Of a stretch of DNA of 64,000 nt, positions 17,642 through 26,842 are shown in pieces. The stretch spans positions 7,627,501-7,691,500 of the forward strand of contig NZ_CP069338.1 of assembly GCF_016859125.1 (NCBI RefSeq). The letters are read 5' to 3'. Origin of the DNA: Archangium violaceum (GTDB lineage Bacteria; Myxococcota; Myxococcia; Myxococcales; Myxococcaceae). Each line of letters opens with the position of its first letter. Position 1 is the first letter of the stretch. The notes below the pieces were generated by a model, which was given only the letters and a program-made list of their open reading frames with translations, was not told the origin of the DNA and searched no databases. A program made the translations under genes and the position numbers.

Positions 17642-18418
17642 ATGAGCAAGGCCCGGTTCTTCATTTCCGCGGTGGCAGCGATCTCGCTGTCGATGTCCGC
17701 CTGCAAGTCGCCGCCGGAGGAGGCCCCTCCTCCCGAGGAAGCGCCCCTCTCGGGAGATGTCTTCCAGACGTCCCGAGGTGATTTGATCGTTCACCCGGTC
17801 AATCACGCCACCTTCCTCATGAGCTGGGCGGGCAAGACGATCTACGTCGACCCGGTCGGTGGCACGGAACCTTTTCAAGGCCTTCCCACTCCCGATGTGA
17901 TCCTGGTGACCGACATTCATGGGGATCACCTGAACGCCGACACGCTGACGGCCATCATCCAGCCGGAGACGGTGATCGTCACGCCCCAGGCCGTGCGCGA
18001 TGCCCTGCCGCCAGCCCTCCACGAGGCCACGCAGGTGCTCGCCAACGGAGAGAAGACGAGCGTGGCGGACATCGGCCTCGAGGCGATCCCCATGTACAAC
18101 ATCACGCCCGAGCGTCTTCAGTACCATGAGAAGGGCCGTGGCAACGGCTACGTCCTGACCGTCGGCGGCAAGCGCGTCTACATCGCCGGTGACACGGAGG
18201 ACATTCCCGAGATGCGGGCGCTGCGCGACATCGACGTCGCCTTCGTTCCCATGAACCTGCCCTACACCATGACGGTGGAGCAGGCGGCGAGCGCGGTGCG
18301 CGAGTTCAAGCCGAAGGTCGTCTATCCCTATCATTCGCGCGGCAGCGACCTGGATGCGTTCACCCGGCTCGTTGGCACGGATGTGGGCGTCGAGGTGCGC
18401 GTGGCCAACTGGTACTGA
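17642..18418 (+). CDS. MBL-fold (UlaG-like) metal-dependent hydrolase lipoprotein
   Basis: 258 residues with a lipoprotein signal (SMSAC) and a short Pro/Glu-rich spacer. It has the compact metallo-beta-lactamase fold of the UlaG/YtnP-like group: 'HPVNHATFLMSWAGKTIYVDPVGG', metal-binding 'TDIHGDHLN' (first His of the HxHxDH motif replaced by Asp), 'YIAGDTEDIPEM' and 'VVYPYHSRGSDL'. It would act in the periplasm or at the outer membrane. The reaction is unknown. Probably regulated by the adjacent TetR protein. Confidence 0.85.
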   Translation: MSKARFFISAVAAISLSMSACKSPPEEAPPPEEAPLSGDVFQTSRGDLIVHPVNHATFLMSWAGKTIYVDPVGGTEPFQGLPTPDVILVTDIHGDHLNADTLTAIIQPETVIVTPQAVRDALPPALHEATQVLANGEKTSVADIGLEAIPMYNITPERLQYHEKGRGNGYVLTVGGKRVYIAGDTEDIPEMRALRDIDVAFVPMNLPYTMTVEQAASAVREFKPKVVYPYHSRGSDLDAFTRLVGTDVGVEVRVANWY

Positions 18419-18585
18419 CCCCGGCGCTCCAGCCCGGTACCTCGCGTCCGGGGTGCCGGGCAGTCGAGCGCTCCGAGAAGGGTTGTCTACTCCACGTGTC
18501 GGGTCGGGTACGCGACGTCGGACGTAATACCGACTTCCCTGGACAGGTCCTCTGAGGTAGTACGCTCCATCTGACTGGAGGAGAC

Positions 18586-19005
18586 ATGTCCACAACCGTG
18601 ACCATCACCGCGCAGGAGCGGCGGTTCTTCGAACGCATCTACCAGGTCGTCGAGCAGGTGCCCCCTGGGCAGGTGTCCACCTACGGGGACATCGCGATCA
18701 TCGTGGGCGGCGGGTGCGATGCCCGCATCGTGGGGCTCGCCATGGGAGACCTGGGGCCGCGCGCCGCCAAGGTGCCCTGGCAGCGCATCATCAACCGCTC
18801 GGGAGGCATCAGCACGCAGGGCTACAACCAGCGCGAGCTGCTGGTGGCCGAGGGCGTCGAGTTCGACGAGAAGGGCAAGGTGTACCTGGACCGCTTCCGC
18901 TGGGCCGGGCCGAGCCAGGAGTGGGCGACGAAGCACGGCTTCACCCCGCTGCCCGCGCGCGGCTCCGGCAAGGAGGAGGACACGTCCCAGATGCGCCTGT
19001 TCTGA
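18586..19005 (+). CDS. Alkyltransferase-like protein (ATL; MGMT fold without Cys)
   Basis: 139 residues, GGAGGAG before the ATG. The winged-helix DNA-binding domain of O6-methylguanine methyltransferases is present ('VEQVPPGQVSTYGDIA', 'ARIVGLAMGDLGPRAAKVPW'). The active-site PCHR is replaced by 'VPWQRIINRSGG', so the methyl-accepting Cys is absent. Such ATL proteins bind O6-alkylguanine, flip the base and hand the lesion to nucleotide excision repair rather than repair it themselves. The C-terminal ~20 residues are an unstructured tail. Confidence 0.88.
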   Translation: MSTTVTITAQERRFFERIYQVVEQVPPGQVSTYGDIAIIVGGGCDARIVGLAMGDLGPRAAKVPWQRIINRSGGISTQGYNQRELLVAEGVEFDEKGKVYLDRFRWAGPSQEWATKHGFTPLPARGSGKEEDTSQMRLF

Positions 19006-19009
19006 GTCC

Positions 19010-20410
19010 TCAGAACTGGAAGTAGATGAAGCTCTGCCCCGGTGTGCCGATGACCATGGCCACGGCCATGCAGGTGGCCACCGCGGGCCAGAGCAGGGCG
19101 GGGCGTTGCCGCAGTCCTGTGCGCTCGGCGAGCGCGGACACCCCGTGGCACACCACGAGCGCCGCGCCCACCAGCACCAGTGTCAGCACCGAGGCGTGGG
19201 TGACGTCCGACGCCACCCCTGGCGCGTGCATGCCTCGTAGCACCCGCAGCGCCGAGGCCAGGGTGTCCGCCCGGAACAGCACCCACCCGAGCACCACCAG
19301 GTAGAACGTCCCCGCCCGCTTCAGCCAGCGCGAGCCCTCGGGCGTGGCCGCTCCCGAGCGCTTGGGGAAGCGCGCCGCGAGCAGGTGCGAGGCCACCAGC
19401 AGCAGCCCGTGGTACGCGCCCCAGAGGACGAACGTCCAGTTGGCCCCGTGCCACAGCCCGCCCAGCAGCATGGTGAGCAGCAGGTTGCGGTAGCGCCCGT
19501 TCCGGTTCCCGCCCAGCGGAATGTAGAGGTAGTCCCTGAGCCACGTGGACAGCGACAGGTGCCAGCGCCTCCAGAAGTCCACCGGCGAGGTGGCCAGGTA
19601 GGGCAGGTCGAAGTTCGGTGGCAGCTCGAAGCCGAGCAGCAGCGCCACGCCGATGGCGATGTCCGTGTACCCCGAGAAGTCCGCGTAGATCTGCCCCGTG
19701 AAGGCCAGGGCGCCCGTCCAGCTCTCCAACGCCCCCACCGGCCCCACGCTCCCGAAGAGCCCATCCGCCACCGGCGCCAGCAGGTCCGCCACCGTCTTCT
19801 TGAAGAGCCCCACCGCGATGAGCAGGTAGCCGCGCTGCACCTGCTCCCACCGGGGTGGCTCCATCCGCTCGAACTGGGGCAGCAGCACCGACGCCCGGAT
19901 GATGGGCCCGGCCACCAGGTGGGGGAAGAAGGACACCGCCGCGACGAATTCCTCCGGACGCTCCCTGGCCTTCAGCTCCCCCCGGTAGACGTCCACGGTG
20001 TAGCTCATGCTCTGGAACGTGTAGAAGGAGATGCCCGCCGGCAGCACCAGCGAGAACGTGGGCTCCGGCACCGCCACCCCGAGCAGCGTCAGCAGCCCGT
20101 GCGCCGAGTCCGCGAAGAACCGCGCGTATTTGAAGAGCGCCAATACGCCCAGGTTCGCGGTCAGGCTCACTATCAGTAACAGGCGCCGCCGCCGCTCGTC
20201 CCCCGAGCGGCCGAGCTCCCGCGCCAACCAGAAGTCCAGCAGCGCGGTGCCCAGCAGCAGCGGCACGAAGCGCACGTCCCAGGCCCCGTAGAAGACGAGG
20301 CTCCCCCCCGTGACGAGCCACAGCTTCGCCCCGCGCGAGCGGGCCCCGAAGTGGAACGCCACGAAGAAGACCAGGAAAAAGATGCCGAACAGCGCGGTGT
20401 TGAAGAGCAT
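19010..20410 (-). CDS. MBOAT O-acyltransferase (AlgI-like)
   Basis: 466 residues with around ten membrane helices. The MBOAT signature is present: 'DFWRRWHLSLSTWLRDYLYIPLGGNRNG' and the catalytic His in 'LGGLWHGANWTFVLWGAYHG'. These inner-membrane enzymes move acyl groups to exported polysaccharides or lipids, as AlgI does in alginate acetylation. No AlgJ/AlgX partner lies next to it. It converges with the ATL gene (4 bp between stops). Confidence 0.92.
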   Translation of the reverse strand: MLFNTALFGIFFLVFFVAFHFGARSRGAKLWLVTGGSLVFYGAWDVRFVPLLLGTALLDFWLARELGRSGDERRRRLLLIVSLTANLGVLALFKYARFFADSAHGLLTLLGVAVPEPTFSLVLPAGISFYTFQSMSYTVDVYRGELKARERPEEFVAAVSFFPHLVAGPIIRASVLLPQFERMEPPRWEQVQRGYLLIAVGLFKKTVADLLAPVADGLFGSVGPVGALESWTGALAFTGQIYADFSGYTDIAIGVALLLGFELPPNFDLPYLATSPVDFWRRWHLSLSTWLRDYLYIPLGGNRNGRYRNLLLTMLLGGLWHGANWTFVLWGAYHGLLLVASHLLAARFPKRSGAATPEGSRWLKRAGTFYLVVLGWVLFRADTLASALRVLRGMHAPGVASDVTHASVLTLVLVGAALVVCHGVSALAERTGLRQRPALLWPAVATCMAVAMVIGTPGQSFIYFQF

Positions 20411-20502
20411 GTCAGGCCAGCAACGGCCATTCTACCGGTTGATAAGGATCTGGCACACCCCGAGATCCATCCACCCGGTCCGCGCATATACTCACGCCCC
20501 TT

Positions 20503-21864
20503 ATGGAAGGACGCCTGGTCCTCAAGAATTGCTCCATCTTCCGCGCGGACGGCCGGGGTCGTGCCGGTATGGCCATCGTCATCGAGGAGGGGCTCATCCG
20601 CCGCGTCGCTCCCAACGACGAGGTGCCCGTGCTCCCCGGAGACTGGGAGGTCTCCTGCCGCGGGCGGCTGGTGATGCCCGGCCTGGTGGACTGTCATGCC
20701 CACCTCATTGGGGATCAGCTCGTCCCCACCGTGGGCGAGCTCCTCCTGCACCCGCCCCAGTACCGGCTGGAGCACGAGCACCGCCTGTCCACGTACCTCA
20801 CCGCCTCGGATGTGGAGGTCCTCTCCCGCCATGCCATGGCCCGGGCGCTGCGCTCGGGCGTCACCCTGGTGGTGGAGCACCTGTCCTGCCCGGGTGACGT
20901 GGCCGGCGCACTCGAGGCCCAGGCGCGCGTGGCGGAGCAGCTCGGCCTGCGGTTGGTGGCGAGCCATTCCACGCACAGCCTCGGGGGTACCAACCAGGCC
21001 GAGTCCCAGGCGGAGGCCAACGCCGACTTCGTCCGGCGCCGGGGCGCCCATCCGCTGGTGCGCGGCGCGTTCGGCTTCCATGCCTCGTGGACGAGCGCGA
21101 ACCCCTTGTTGAAGCTGCTCGGCCGTCTGCGGGACGCTTCCGGCACGCCCGTCATCTTCCATCTCTCCGAGGGAGACCACGACCTGGCCACCACCTGGTC
21201 GCAGCACTTCCAGCGCGTGGTGCCCCGGCTGGAGTCCTTCGGGCTGCTCGGGCCGCTCTCCGTGGCCGCGTACGCGCGCGCCGTGGACGATGCCGAGTCC
21301 ACGCGCCTGGCGGCGTCCGGTACCTGTGTGGCGCTCGGACCCGGGGCGGCCCTGCTCCTCGAGCCCAGCAGCCGGGCCCTGGAGACGCTGCACGGGCGGC
21401 AGAACCTGATCGGACTGGGCAGTGCCGGGCACGGCAACCTCTGGGACGCGCTGTCCGCCGCCCTCGTCACGGCATTGGGGGCCGCGCGGGGCTCGCGCCT
21501 GGTGGATCCGGACGGCGTGCTGGTGCAGCTCTTCTCGGAGGGTCCGGCCGAGCTGTGCTCTCGTCTCTTCGGCGTGCCCTCTGGCGCGGTGGAGGAGGGG
21601 CGCCTCGCGGACCTGGTGGTGTTCGACTGCGTGCCCGCGCTGGACAAGGACAGCGGGCAGGCCCCGCATCTGCTCGGGCAGGTCAGCCGCTCCCGGGTGG
21701 CGTGGAACATCGTCGGGGGCCGCGTCACCGTGCGCGAGGGGCAGGTGCTCGGCGTGGACGAGGTGGAGCTGGCGAACGAGGCCGCCCGCGTCCTCACCGA
21801 CGTCTGGGCGCGTGCCCGTGTCCCGGAGGCCGAGGTCGCCCAGGGCCCGGCGCGCCGAGGATGA
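20503..21864 (+). CDS. Amidohydrolase (SsnA/chlorohydrolase-like)
   Basis: 453 residues. It has the small beta-sandwich N-terminus ('LVLKNCSIFRADG'), the metal motif 'GLVDCHAHLIGD' (HxH form), 'GFHASWT', 'FHLSEGDHD' and the closing 'GRLADLVVFDCVPA ... NIVGGRVTVREGQV'. This is the cytosine-deaminase-like amidohydrolase superfamily. The substrate is unknown; some expected metal ligands in the second half are not obvious. Its stop overlaps the next start by 4 nt. Confidence 0.82.
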   Translation: MEGRLVLKNCSIFRADGRGRAGMAIVIEEGLIRRVAPNDEVPVLPGDWEVSCRGRLVMPGLVDCHAHLIGDQLVPTVGELLLHPPQYRLEHEHRLSTYLTASDVEVLSRHAMARALRSGVTLVVEHLSCPGDVAGALEAQARVAEQLGLRLVASHSTHSLGGTNQAESQAEANADFVRRRGAHPLVRGAFGFHASWTSANPLLKLLGRLRDASGTPVIFHLSEGDHDLATTWSQHFQRVVPRLESFGLLGPLSVAAYARAVDDAESTRLAASGTCVALGPGAALLLEPSSRALETLHGRQNLIGLGSAGHGNLWDALSAALVTALGAARGSRLVDPDGVLVQLFSEGPAELCSRLFGVPSGAVEEGRLADLVVFDCVPALDKDSGQAPHLLGQVSRSRVAWNIVGGRVTVREGQVLGVDEVELANEAARVLTDVWARARVPEAEVAQGPARRG

Positions 21865-22847
21865 GCCCTCATGCCTCCGCCCTGGCGGACGTCCTCCGTC
21901 AGGCCCGCGAGCGGCGCGCCCTGCTGCGGGAGGATCCACGGACCACCGCCTTCCGGCTCGTCAACGGCGAGCCCGATGGTGTCCCCGACGTGACGGTGGA
22001 CGTCTTCGAGTACCTCCACGTGGTGAGCCTCTACCGTGACTTCTCTCCGGCCGAGGAGCAGGCGCTGCTCGACGCCATCGAGTCCGCGTGGGCGCCACGC
22101 AGCGTGTACCTCAAGCGGCGGCCGAAGGAGGCGCGCCACCTGGCCAATGTGGCGAAGGAGCAGCTCGCCCCCGAGCAGGCCGCGCGCGGTGAGTCGTTGG
22201 AGTCGCTGGTGGCGCTGGAGAACGGGCTGCGCTTCCTCATCCGTCCGGGCCAGGGCCTGTCGGTGGGCCTCTACCTGGACATGCGCGACACGCGGGCGTG
22301 GCTGGCCGGGGAGGTGCGCGGCCTCACCGTGCTCAACCTCTTCTCGTACACCTGCGGCTTCGGCGTGGCGGCCACCTCGGGCGGGGCGAAGCGGGTGCTC
22401 AACCTCGACGCCAGCCGCCGCGTGCTGGAGTGGGGGGAGGAGAACGCCCGCCTCAATGGCCAGCCGGTGGATCGCTACGACTACGTGGCGGGGGATGTCT
22501 TCGACTGGCTCGGCCGGCTGGAGCGCAAGGGGGAGACGTTCGACGTCGTGGTGACGGATCCGCCCTCCTTCGCCACGACGCGCACCAGCCGCTTCTCCGC
22601 CGCCCGGGACTACGCCTCCCTGGCCGAGGCCGCCGCCAGGGTGGTTGCCCCCGGTGGCCGGCTGGTGGCGTGCTGCAACCTCGCCACGCTGGCTTCCCGC
22701 CGCTTCGAGGCCATGGTGACGGAGGGGGTGTCCCGGGCTGGACGCCGGGGCCGGGGAGTGCTCGACCTGGGCCCCTCTCCGGTGGACTTCCCGGCCTCTC
22801 CCGCGCACCCGGCCGCCCTCAAGGTGCGGGTGCTCGAGCTGCCTTGA
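21861..22847 (+). CDS. SAM-dependent rRNA methyltransferase (RlmI-like)
   Basis: 328 residues, start overlapping the amidohydrolase stop (ATGA). It has the m5C1962-type layout: an N-terminal substrate domain ('TAFRLVNGEPDGVPDVTVDV'), then the Rossmann fold with 'LNLFSYTCGFGVAATSGGAKRVLNLDAS' (SAM motif I), 'VTDPPSFATT' (motif IV) and 'LVACCNLATLASRRFEAMV'. It probably methylates 23S rRNA, though the N-terminal PUA domain seen in E. coli RlmI is missing. Confidence 0.88.
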   Translation: MSPHASALADVLRQARERRALLREDPRTTAFRLVNGEPDGVPDVTVDVFEYLHVVSLYRDFSPAEEQALLDAIESAWAPRSVYLKRRPKEARHLANVAKEQLAPEQAARGESLESLVALENGLRFLIRPGQGLSVGLYLDMRDTRAWLAGEVRGLTVLNLFSYTCGFGVAATSGGAKRVLNLDASRRVLEWGEENARLNGQPVDRYDYVAGDVFDWLGRLERKGETFDVVVTDPPSFATTRTSRFSAARDYASLAEAAARVVAPGGRLVACCNLATLASRRFEAMVTEGVSRAGRRGRGVLDLGPSPVDFPASPAHPAALKVRVLELP

Positions 22848-22853
22848 GTCCGT

Positions 22854-25800
22854 TCAGGCGGTCGTCAGGCGCCTGAGCAGCTCGCCCAGCTCGTCGAAGT
22901 CGAGGGGCTTCACGAGGTGGGCATCGAAGCCCGCCTCGCTCGAGTGTTTCCGGTCCGACTCCTGGCCATAGCCTGTCACGGCGACGAGCCGGAGGCCCGG
23001 AGTCGGCTGTTGCTGGCGCAGCAGGCGGGCCAGCTCGTAGCCGTCCATGACGGGCAGGCCAATGTCCAGCAAGGCCACCTGGGGCTGGAACGCCGCGGCG
23101 ATCCGCAGGGCGCTCGGGCCGTCATAGGCGACTCGGGTCTCACACTCCAGGAGCTCGAGTGACTCGGCGAGGATGTCGGCGGCGTCCTTGTTGTCGTCGA
23201 CGATCAGGATTCGAGTGGGCACGGTGTCCCTCCCTGACTGTTTCGATTCGACCCCCGATGAACCGGTCACGGCCTGGACGGCGCCCGCATCCACCCGGGG
23301 CAACCGGACGGTGAACTCGCTGCCGCGACCCTCCCCGTCGCTGTGCACGCTCACGTGGCCCCCGTGGAGCGCGACCATGCTCCGGACGATGGCGAGCCCG
23401 AGCCCGAGTCCGCCCTGGGACCTGTCCAGTGCCTGGCGCTCCTGGACGAAGAGCTCGAAGACCCTGGGCAATGTCTCGGGCGAAATGCCCGTGCCGTTGT
23501 CACGAACCTTGACGACCACCTCGGCGCTCTCGAGCTCGCCGACCAGTGAGATCCGGCCTCTGGGCTCTGTGTACTTCGCGGCATTCGTCAACAGGTTGGA
23601 GAAGACCTGGGCGAGCCGGGTCGGGTCCGCATCCAGCCTCAAGCCGTGCCGCGGCACCTCCACCGTCAGCGTGTGCTCGCGCTGCTCGATCAAGGGGCTG
23701 GCCAGCTCGATGGCCTTCGCCACCACCTCGGCCAGTTCGATCCGCTCCCGCTTGAGCTCGACCTTTCCCCGGGTCACTCGCGACACGTCGAGCAGGTCAT
23801 CCACCAGCCGGATGAGGTGATGGACCTGTCGCTCGATGAGGGTGCGCTCCCGCTCCATCGCGCCACCGCCCCGCAGCCGCATCAGATGCAGTGCGGTCAG
23901 GATGGGAGCCAGGGGATTGCGCAGCTCGTGGCCGAGCATGGCGAGGAACTCGTCCTTGGCGCGGTTCGCGGACTCCGCCTCACGCCGGGCGTTCGCCAGC
24001 TCCGTCACCTCGAAGGCGACGGCCACGATGCCCTCCACCTGGCCCTCGTCATCGAGCATCGGCTGGTAGACGAAGTCGAAGAAGCACTCCTGCGGCACTC
24101 CCTGCGCGTCGCGGTTGAGCAGCATGCGCACGGACCTGCCGATGAAGGGCTCACCCGACGCGAACACCTGGTCCAACAGCTCGAAGATGCCCTGGGAGGC
24201 CAGCTCCGGGAGTGCCTCGCGGACGCCCCGGCCCAGGATCGAGCGGTTCGAGATGAGCTGGAGATAGCTCGCGTTCGCGAACTCGAACACATGGTGCGGG
24301 CCGCGTACGATCGCGATGCCCACGGGCGCGTGCTGGAACACCCGGGCGAGCCGCTGGCTGTGCTCCTCCTCGAGGCTCCGCAGTCTGGCCCGCGCGAGCT
24401 GCGCCTCGACGCGTGCCACCAGCTCTCGGGCCGAGAAGGGCTTCACGAGATAGTCGTTCGCGCCCGCCCGGAGCCCCTCCACCTGGGCCTCCTCGCCAGC
24501 CCGCGCCGAGAGGGCGATGACGGGGATGTTCCGGGTGTGTTCGTCGGCGCGCAGCTCCCGCAGGAGGCCGAAGCCATCCAGGTTCGGCATCATGATGTCG
24601 GTGAGCACGAGGTCCGGGCGCCGCTCGCGGATGGCCTGGAGCGCGGCCACGCCGTCTCCCACCGTCTCCACCGCCCAGCGAGTGGAGAGGAGCCGGCCCA
24701 CGTACTCACGCATGTCGGCATTGTCATCGGCGAGCAGGATGCGGGCACCGGCGGCGATATCCAGGACCGGGGGCTCGGCGGAGCCCAGCGTCGAGGTCTC
24801 CACGGCCGGCACCTCGTGGGTGTCTCCTGGCAGCCAGCGCAGGGCCTCGTTCACGTAGGGCGCGGTACCGAGTGCCGTGGAGACCTGGGAGCGCACGGCG
24901 GTCACCCGCTCCCTGGGGAGGTGCGCCGTCCCGGCCGGAATGCCGAGGGTGAACGTCGTCCCCTGGCCCGACGTGCTCTCGACGGCGAGGGTGCCTCCAT
25001 GCAGGCGGACCAGCTCGTGCACCAGGGCCAGGCCGATGCCCGAGCCCTCGTGTGTCCGCGCGCGGGCGCCCTGGACGCGATGGAAGCGCTCGAAGATGTG
25101 CGGCAGCTCGTGTTCGGGGATGCCGATCCCCGTGTCGGAGACCCGAAGCTCGACGCGGTCCCCCTTCCATTGCTGCCAGACGCGGATCTCCCCCTCGAAC
25201 GTGAACTTCAACGCGTTCGAGAGCAGGTTCAGGACGATCTTCTCCCACATGTCCTGGTCGACGTAGACGTGCTCCGGGAGGGGCGGGCAGTGGACCTCGA
25301 ACGACAGCCCCGCGCGTTCGATCGCGGAGCGGAAGGCGCTCGCGAGCCCGGCCGTCAGCTCCGCGAGGTCCACCGGCTCATACGAGGCCTGGATGCGGCC
25401 GGCTTCGATGCGCGCGAAGTCGAGCAATGAGTTGACGAGCTTCAGCAGCCGGAGCTCGTTGCGGTGAACGGTCTCCAGGTTCTCGCCCGTGAGCGCTCGG
25501 GCCGGGGAGGCGAGTGCGTCCTCCGTGGGTCCGAGCATCAGCGTCAGGGGCGTGCGGAACTCGTGGCTGACGTTGCTGAAGAACGCGGTCTTCGCCCGGT
25601 CGAGCTCCGCCAGTGCTTCCGCGCGTTCACGCTCCTCCTCGTAGGCCCGCGCGTTCGCGATCGCGGTCACCACCTGATCCGCGGTCAGCCGGAAGAGTCC
25701 CAGGTAGCGTTCATCGAGGACGCGACGGGGACTGGCCCCGGCGACCAGGAACCCATACGGATGGGGCTGACCGGGCCGTGACAAGGGGAGGACCACCGCC

Positions 25801-26669
25801 CGCTCCGGGTGGAGTCCCGAGCGGCCCGCTGGGAGGCGGCCGAAGCGCTCCGAGAGCTTGTCGACGATGACCTCTCGCCCCGTACGCGCCGCCTCGGCGA
25901 AGGGCCAGCCGTCGAGGGATTCGGTCGTGGGAGCGAACGGCACGCGGAAGAGATTGGCCGGGCCCTCGTAGGTTTCGAGCCCGCTCGTGCTGACGCGCAG
26001 GAGCTCGCTGGCGTCCGCGTTCAGGAGATAGAGGAGCGCGAACGGCAGGTCGGCGTCATTGGCCGAGAGGATGCCCGCCGCCGCGTGGCAGGCCTGCTCC
26101 ACGGACTTCTTGTCGGCGGACCGGGCCGCGAGATCGCGCAACATCCGCAGCTGCCGGTTGTCCTGCACCTGCTCGGTCGTCTCCTGCACCGTCACGAGGA
26201 CGCCGCCGACCCGCCCGTCCTCGGCGGGGACGGGGCTATACGAGAAGGTATGGAACGTCTCCTCGGGAAAGCCCCTCCGGTTGATGAGGAGCAGGAAGTG
26301 CTCGTTCCACGTCGCCGGGCCCCCGTCGCGCACGCCGTGGGCCATGGGGCCGATGACGTCCCAGATCTCCGACCAGACGGAGGCCGCGGGGGCGCCCAGG
26401 CAGGAGGGGTGTTTCTCTCCGTGGATGGGCCGGTAGCCGTCGTTGTAGATCTGGACGAGGTCGGGTCCCCACCAGAGCAGCATCGGGAACTGGTTGCGCA
26501 GGACGACGCCGGCCATTGTCTTGAGGCTCGTGGGCCACCCGGAGACGGGCCCCAGGGGCGTCTTCGACCAGTCCATGGCGCGGACCAGCGCGCCCATCTC
26601 TCCGCCTCCCGCCAGGTGGCTCTTGGCTGAGTCGGGTGCGCCAGCCACGTCGGGGTGGGTCTCGAGCAT
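22854..26669 (-). CDS. Hybrid sensor histidine kinase / response regulator, multidomain
   Basis: 1271 residues. Domains in order: a PAS-like domain of about 30-165 ('FPMLLWWGPDLVQIYNDGYRP'); a GAF-like domain (about 180-345); a first HisKA with the phospho-His at 369 ('FFSNVSHEFRTPLTL') and HATPase (about 480-590); a receiver (about 650-765, 'VLTDIMMPNLDGFG'); a second PAS (about 780-900); a second HisKA ('FLAMLGHELRNPLAP') and HATPase; and a C-terminal receiver ('VALLDIGLPVMDGYELA'). Two complete kinase cores in one chain allow an internal phosphorelay. No membrane segment is seen, so the signal is probably cytoplasmic. Divergent from a Ser/Thr kinase. Confidence 0.93.
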   Translation of the reverse strand: MLETHPDVAGAPDSAKSHLAGGGEMGALVRAMDWSKTPLGPVSGWPTSLKTMAGVVLRNQFPMLLWWGPDLVQIYNDGYRPIHGEKHPSCLGAPAASVWSEIWDVIGPMAHGVRDGGPATWNEHFLLLINRRGFPEETFHTFSYSPVPAEDGRVGGVLVTVQETTEQVQDNRQLRMLRDLAARSADKKSVEQACHAAAGILSANDADLPFALLYLLNADASELLRVSTSGLETYEGPANLFRVPFAPTTESLDGWPFAEAARTGREVIVDKLSERFGRLPAGRSGLHPERAVVLPLSRPGQPHPYGFLVAGASPRRVLDERYLGLFRLTADQVVTAIANARAYEEERERAEALAELDRAKTAFFSNVSHEFRTPLTLMLGPTEDALASPARALTGENLETVHRNELRLLKLVNSLLDFARIEAGRIQASYEPVDLAELTAGLASAFRSAIERAGLSFEVHCPPLPEHVYVDQDMWEKIVLNLLSNALKFTFEGEIRVWQQWKGDRVELRVSDTGIGIPEHELPHIFERFHRVQGARARTHEGSGIGLALVHELVRLHGGTLAVESTSGQGTTFTLGIPAGTAHLPRERVTAVRSQVSTALGTAPYVNEALRWLPGDTHEVPAVETSTLGSAEPPVLDIAAGARILLADDNADMREYVGRLLSTRWAVETVGDGVAALQAIRERRPDLVLTDIMMPNLDGFGLLRELRADEHTRNIPVIALSARAGEEAQVEGLRAGANDYLVKPFSARELVARVEAQLARARLRSLEEEHSQRLARVFQHAPVGIAIVRGPHHVFEFANASYLQLISNRSILGRGVREALPELASQGIFELLDQVFASGEPFIGRSVRMLLNRDAQGVPQECFFDFVYQPMLDDEGQVEGIVAVAFEVTELANARREAESANRAKDEFLAMLGHELRNPLAPILTALHLMRLRGGGAMERERTLIERQVHHLIRLVDDLLDVSRVTRGKVELKRERIELAEVVAKAIELASPLIEQREHTLTVEVPRHGLRLDADPTRLAQVFSNLLTNAAKYTEPRGRISLVGELESAEVVVKVRDNGTGISPETLPRVFELFVQERQALDRSQGGLGLGLAIVRSMVALHGGHVSVHSDGEGRGSEFTVRLPRVDAGAVQAVTGSSGVESKQSGRDTVPTRILIVDDNKDAADILAESLELLECETRVAYDGPSALRIAAAFQPQVALLDIGLPVMDGYELARLLRQQQPTPGLRLVAVTGYGQESDRKHSSEAGFDAHLVKPLDFDELGELLRRLTTA

Positions 26670-26842
26670 TCCTGTTCTCTGAGAGAAGGGGCAGTCCGGT
26701 TGTAGTTGTCCCGCGACGGGGGTGCAATCGGCGCAGGCCGTTCTCTCACCCAGGAAACAACCGGACGAAGCACCCGGTGCGTCGAGGCCCTCCCCGGAAC
26801 ATTGGCCGCCGGGGCACCGGGGGCGCTATCTTGGCTCCCCCG

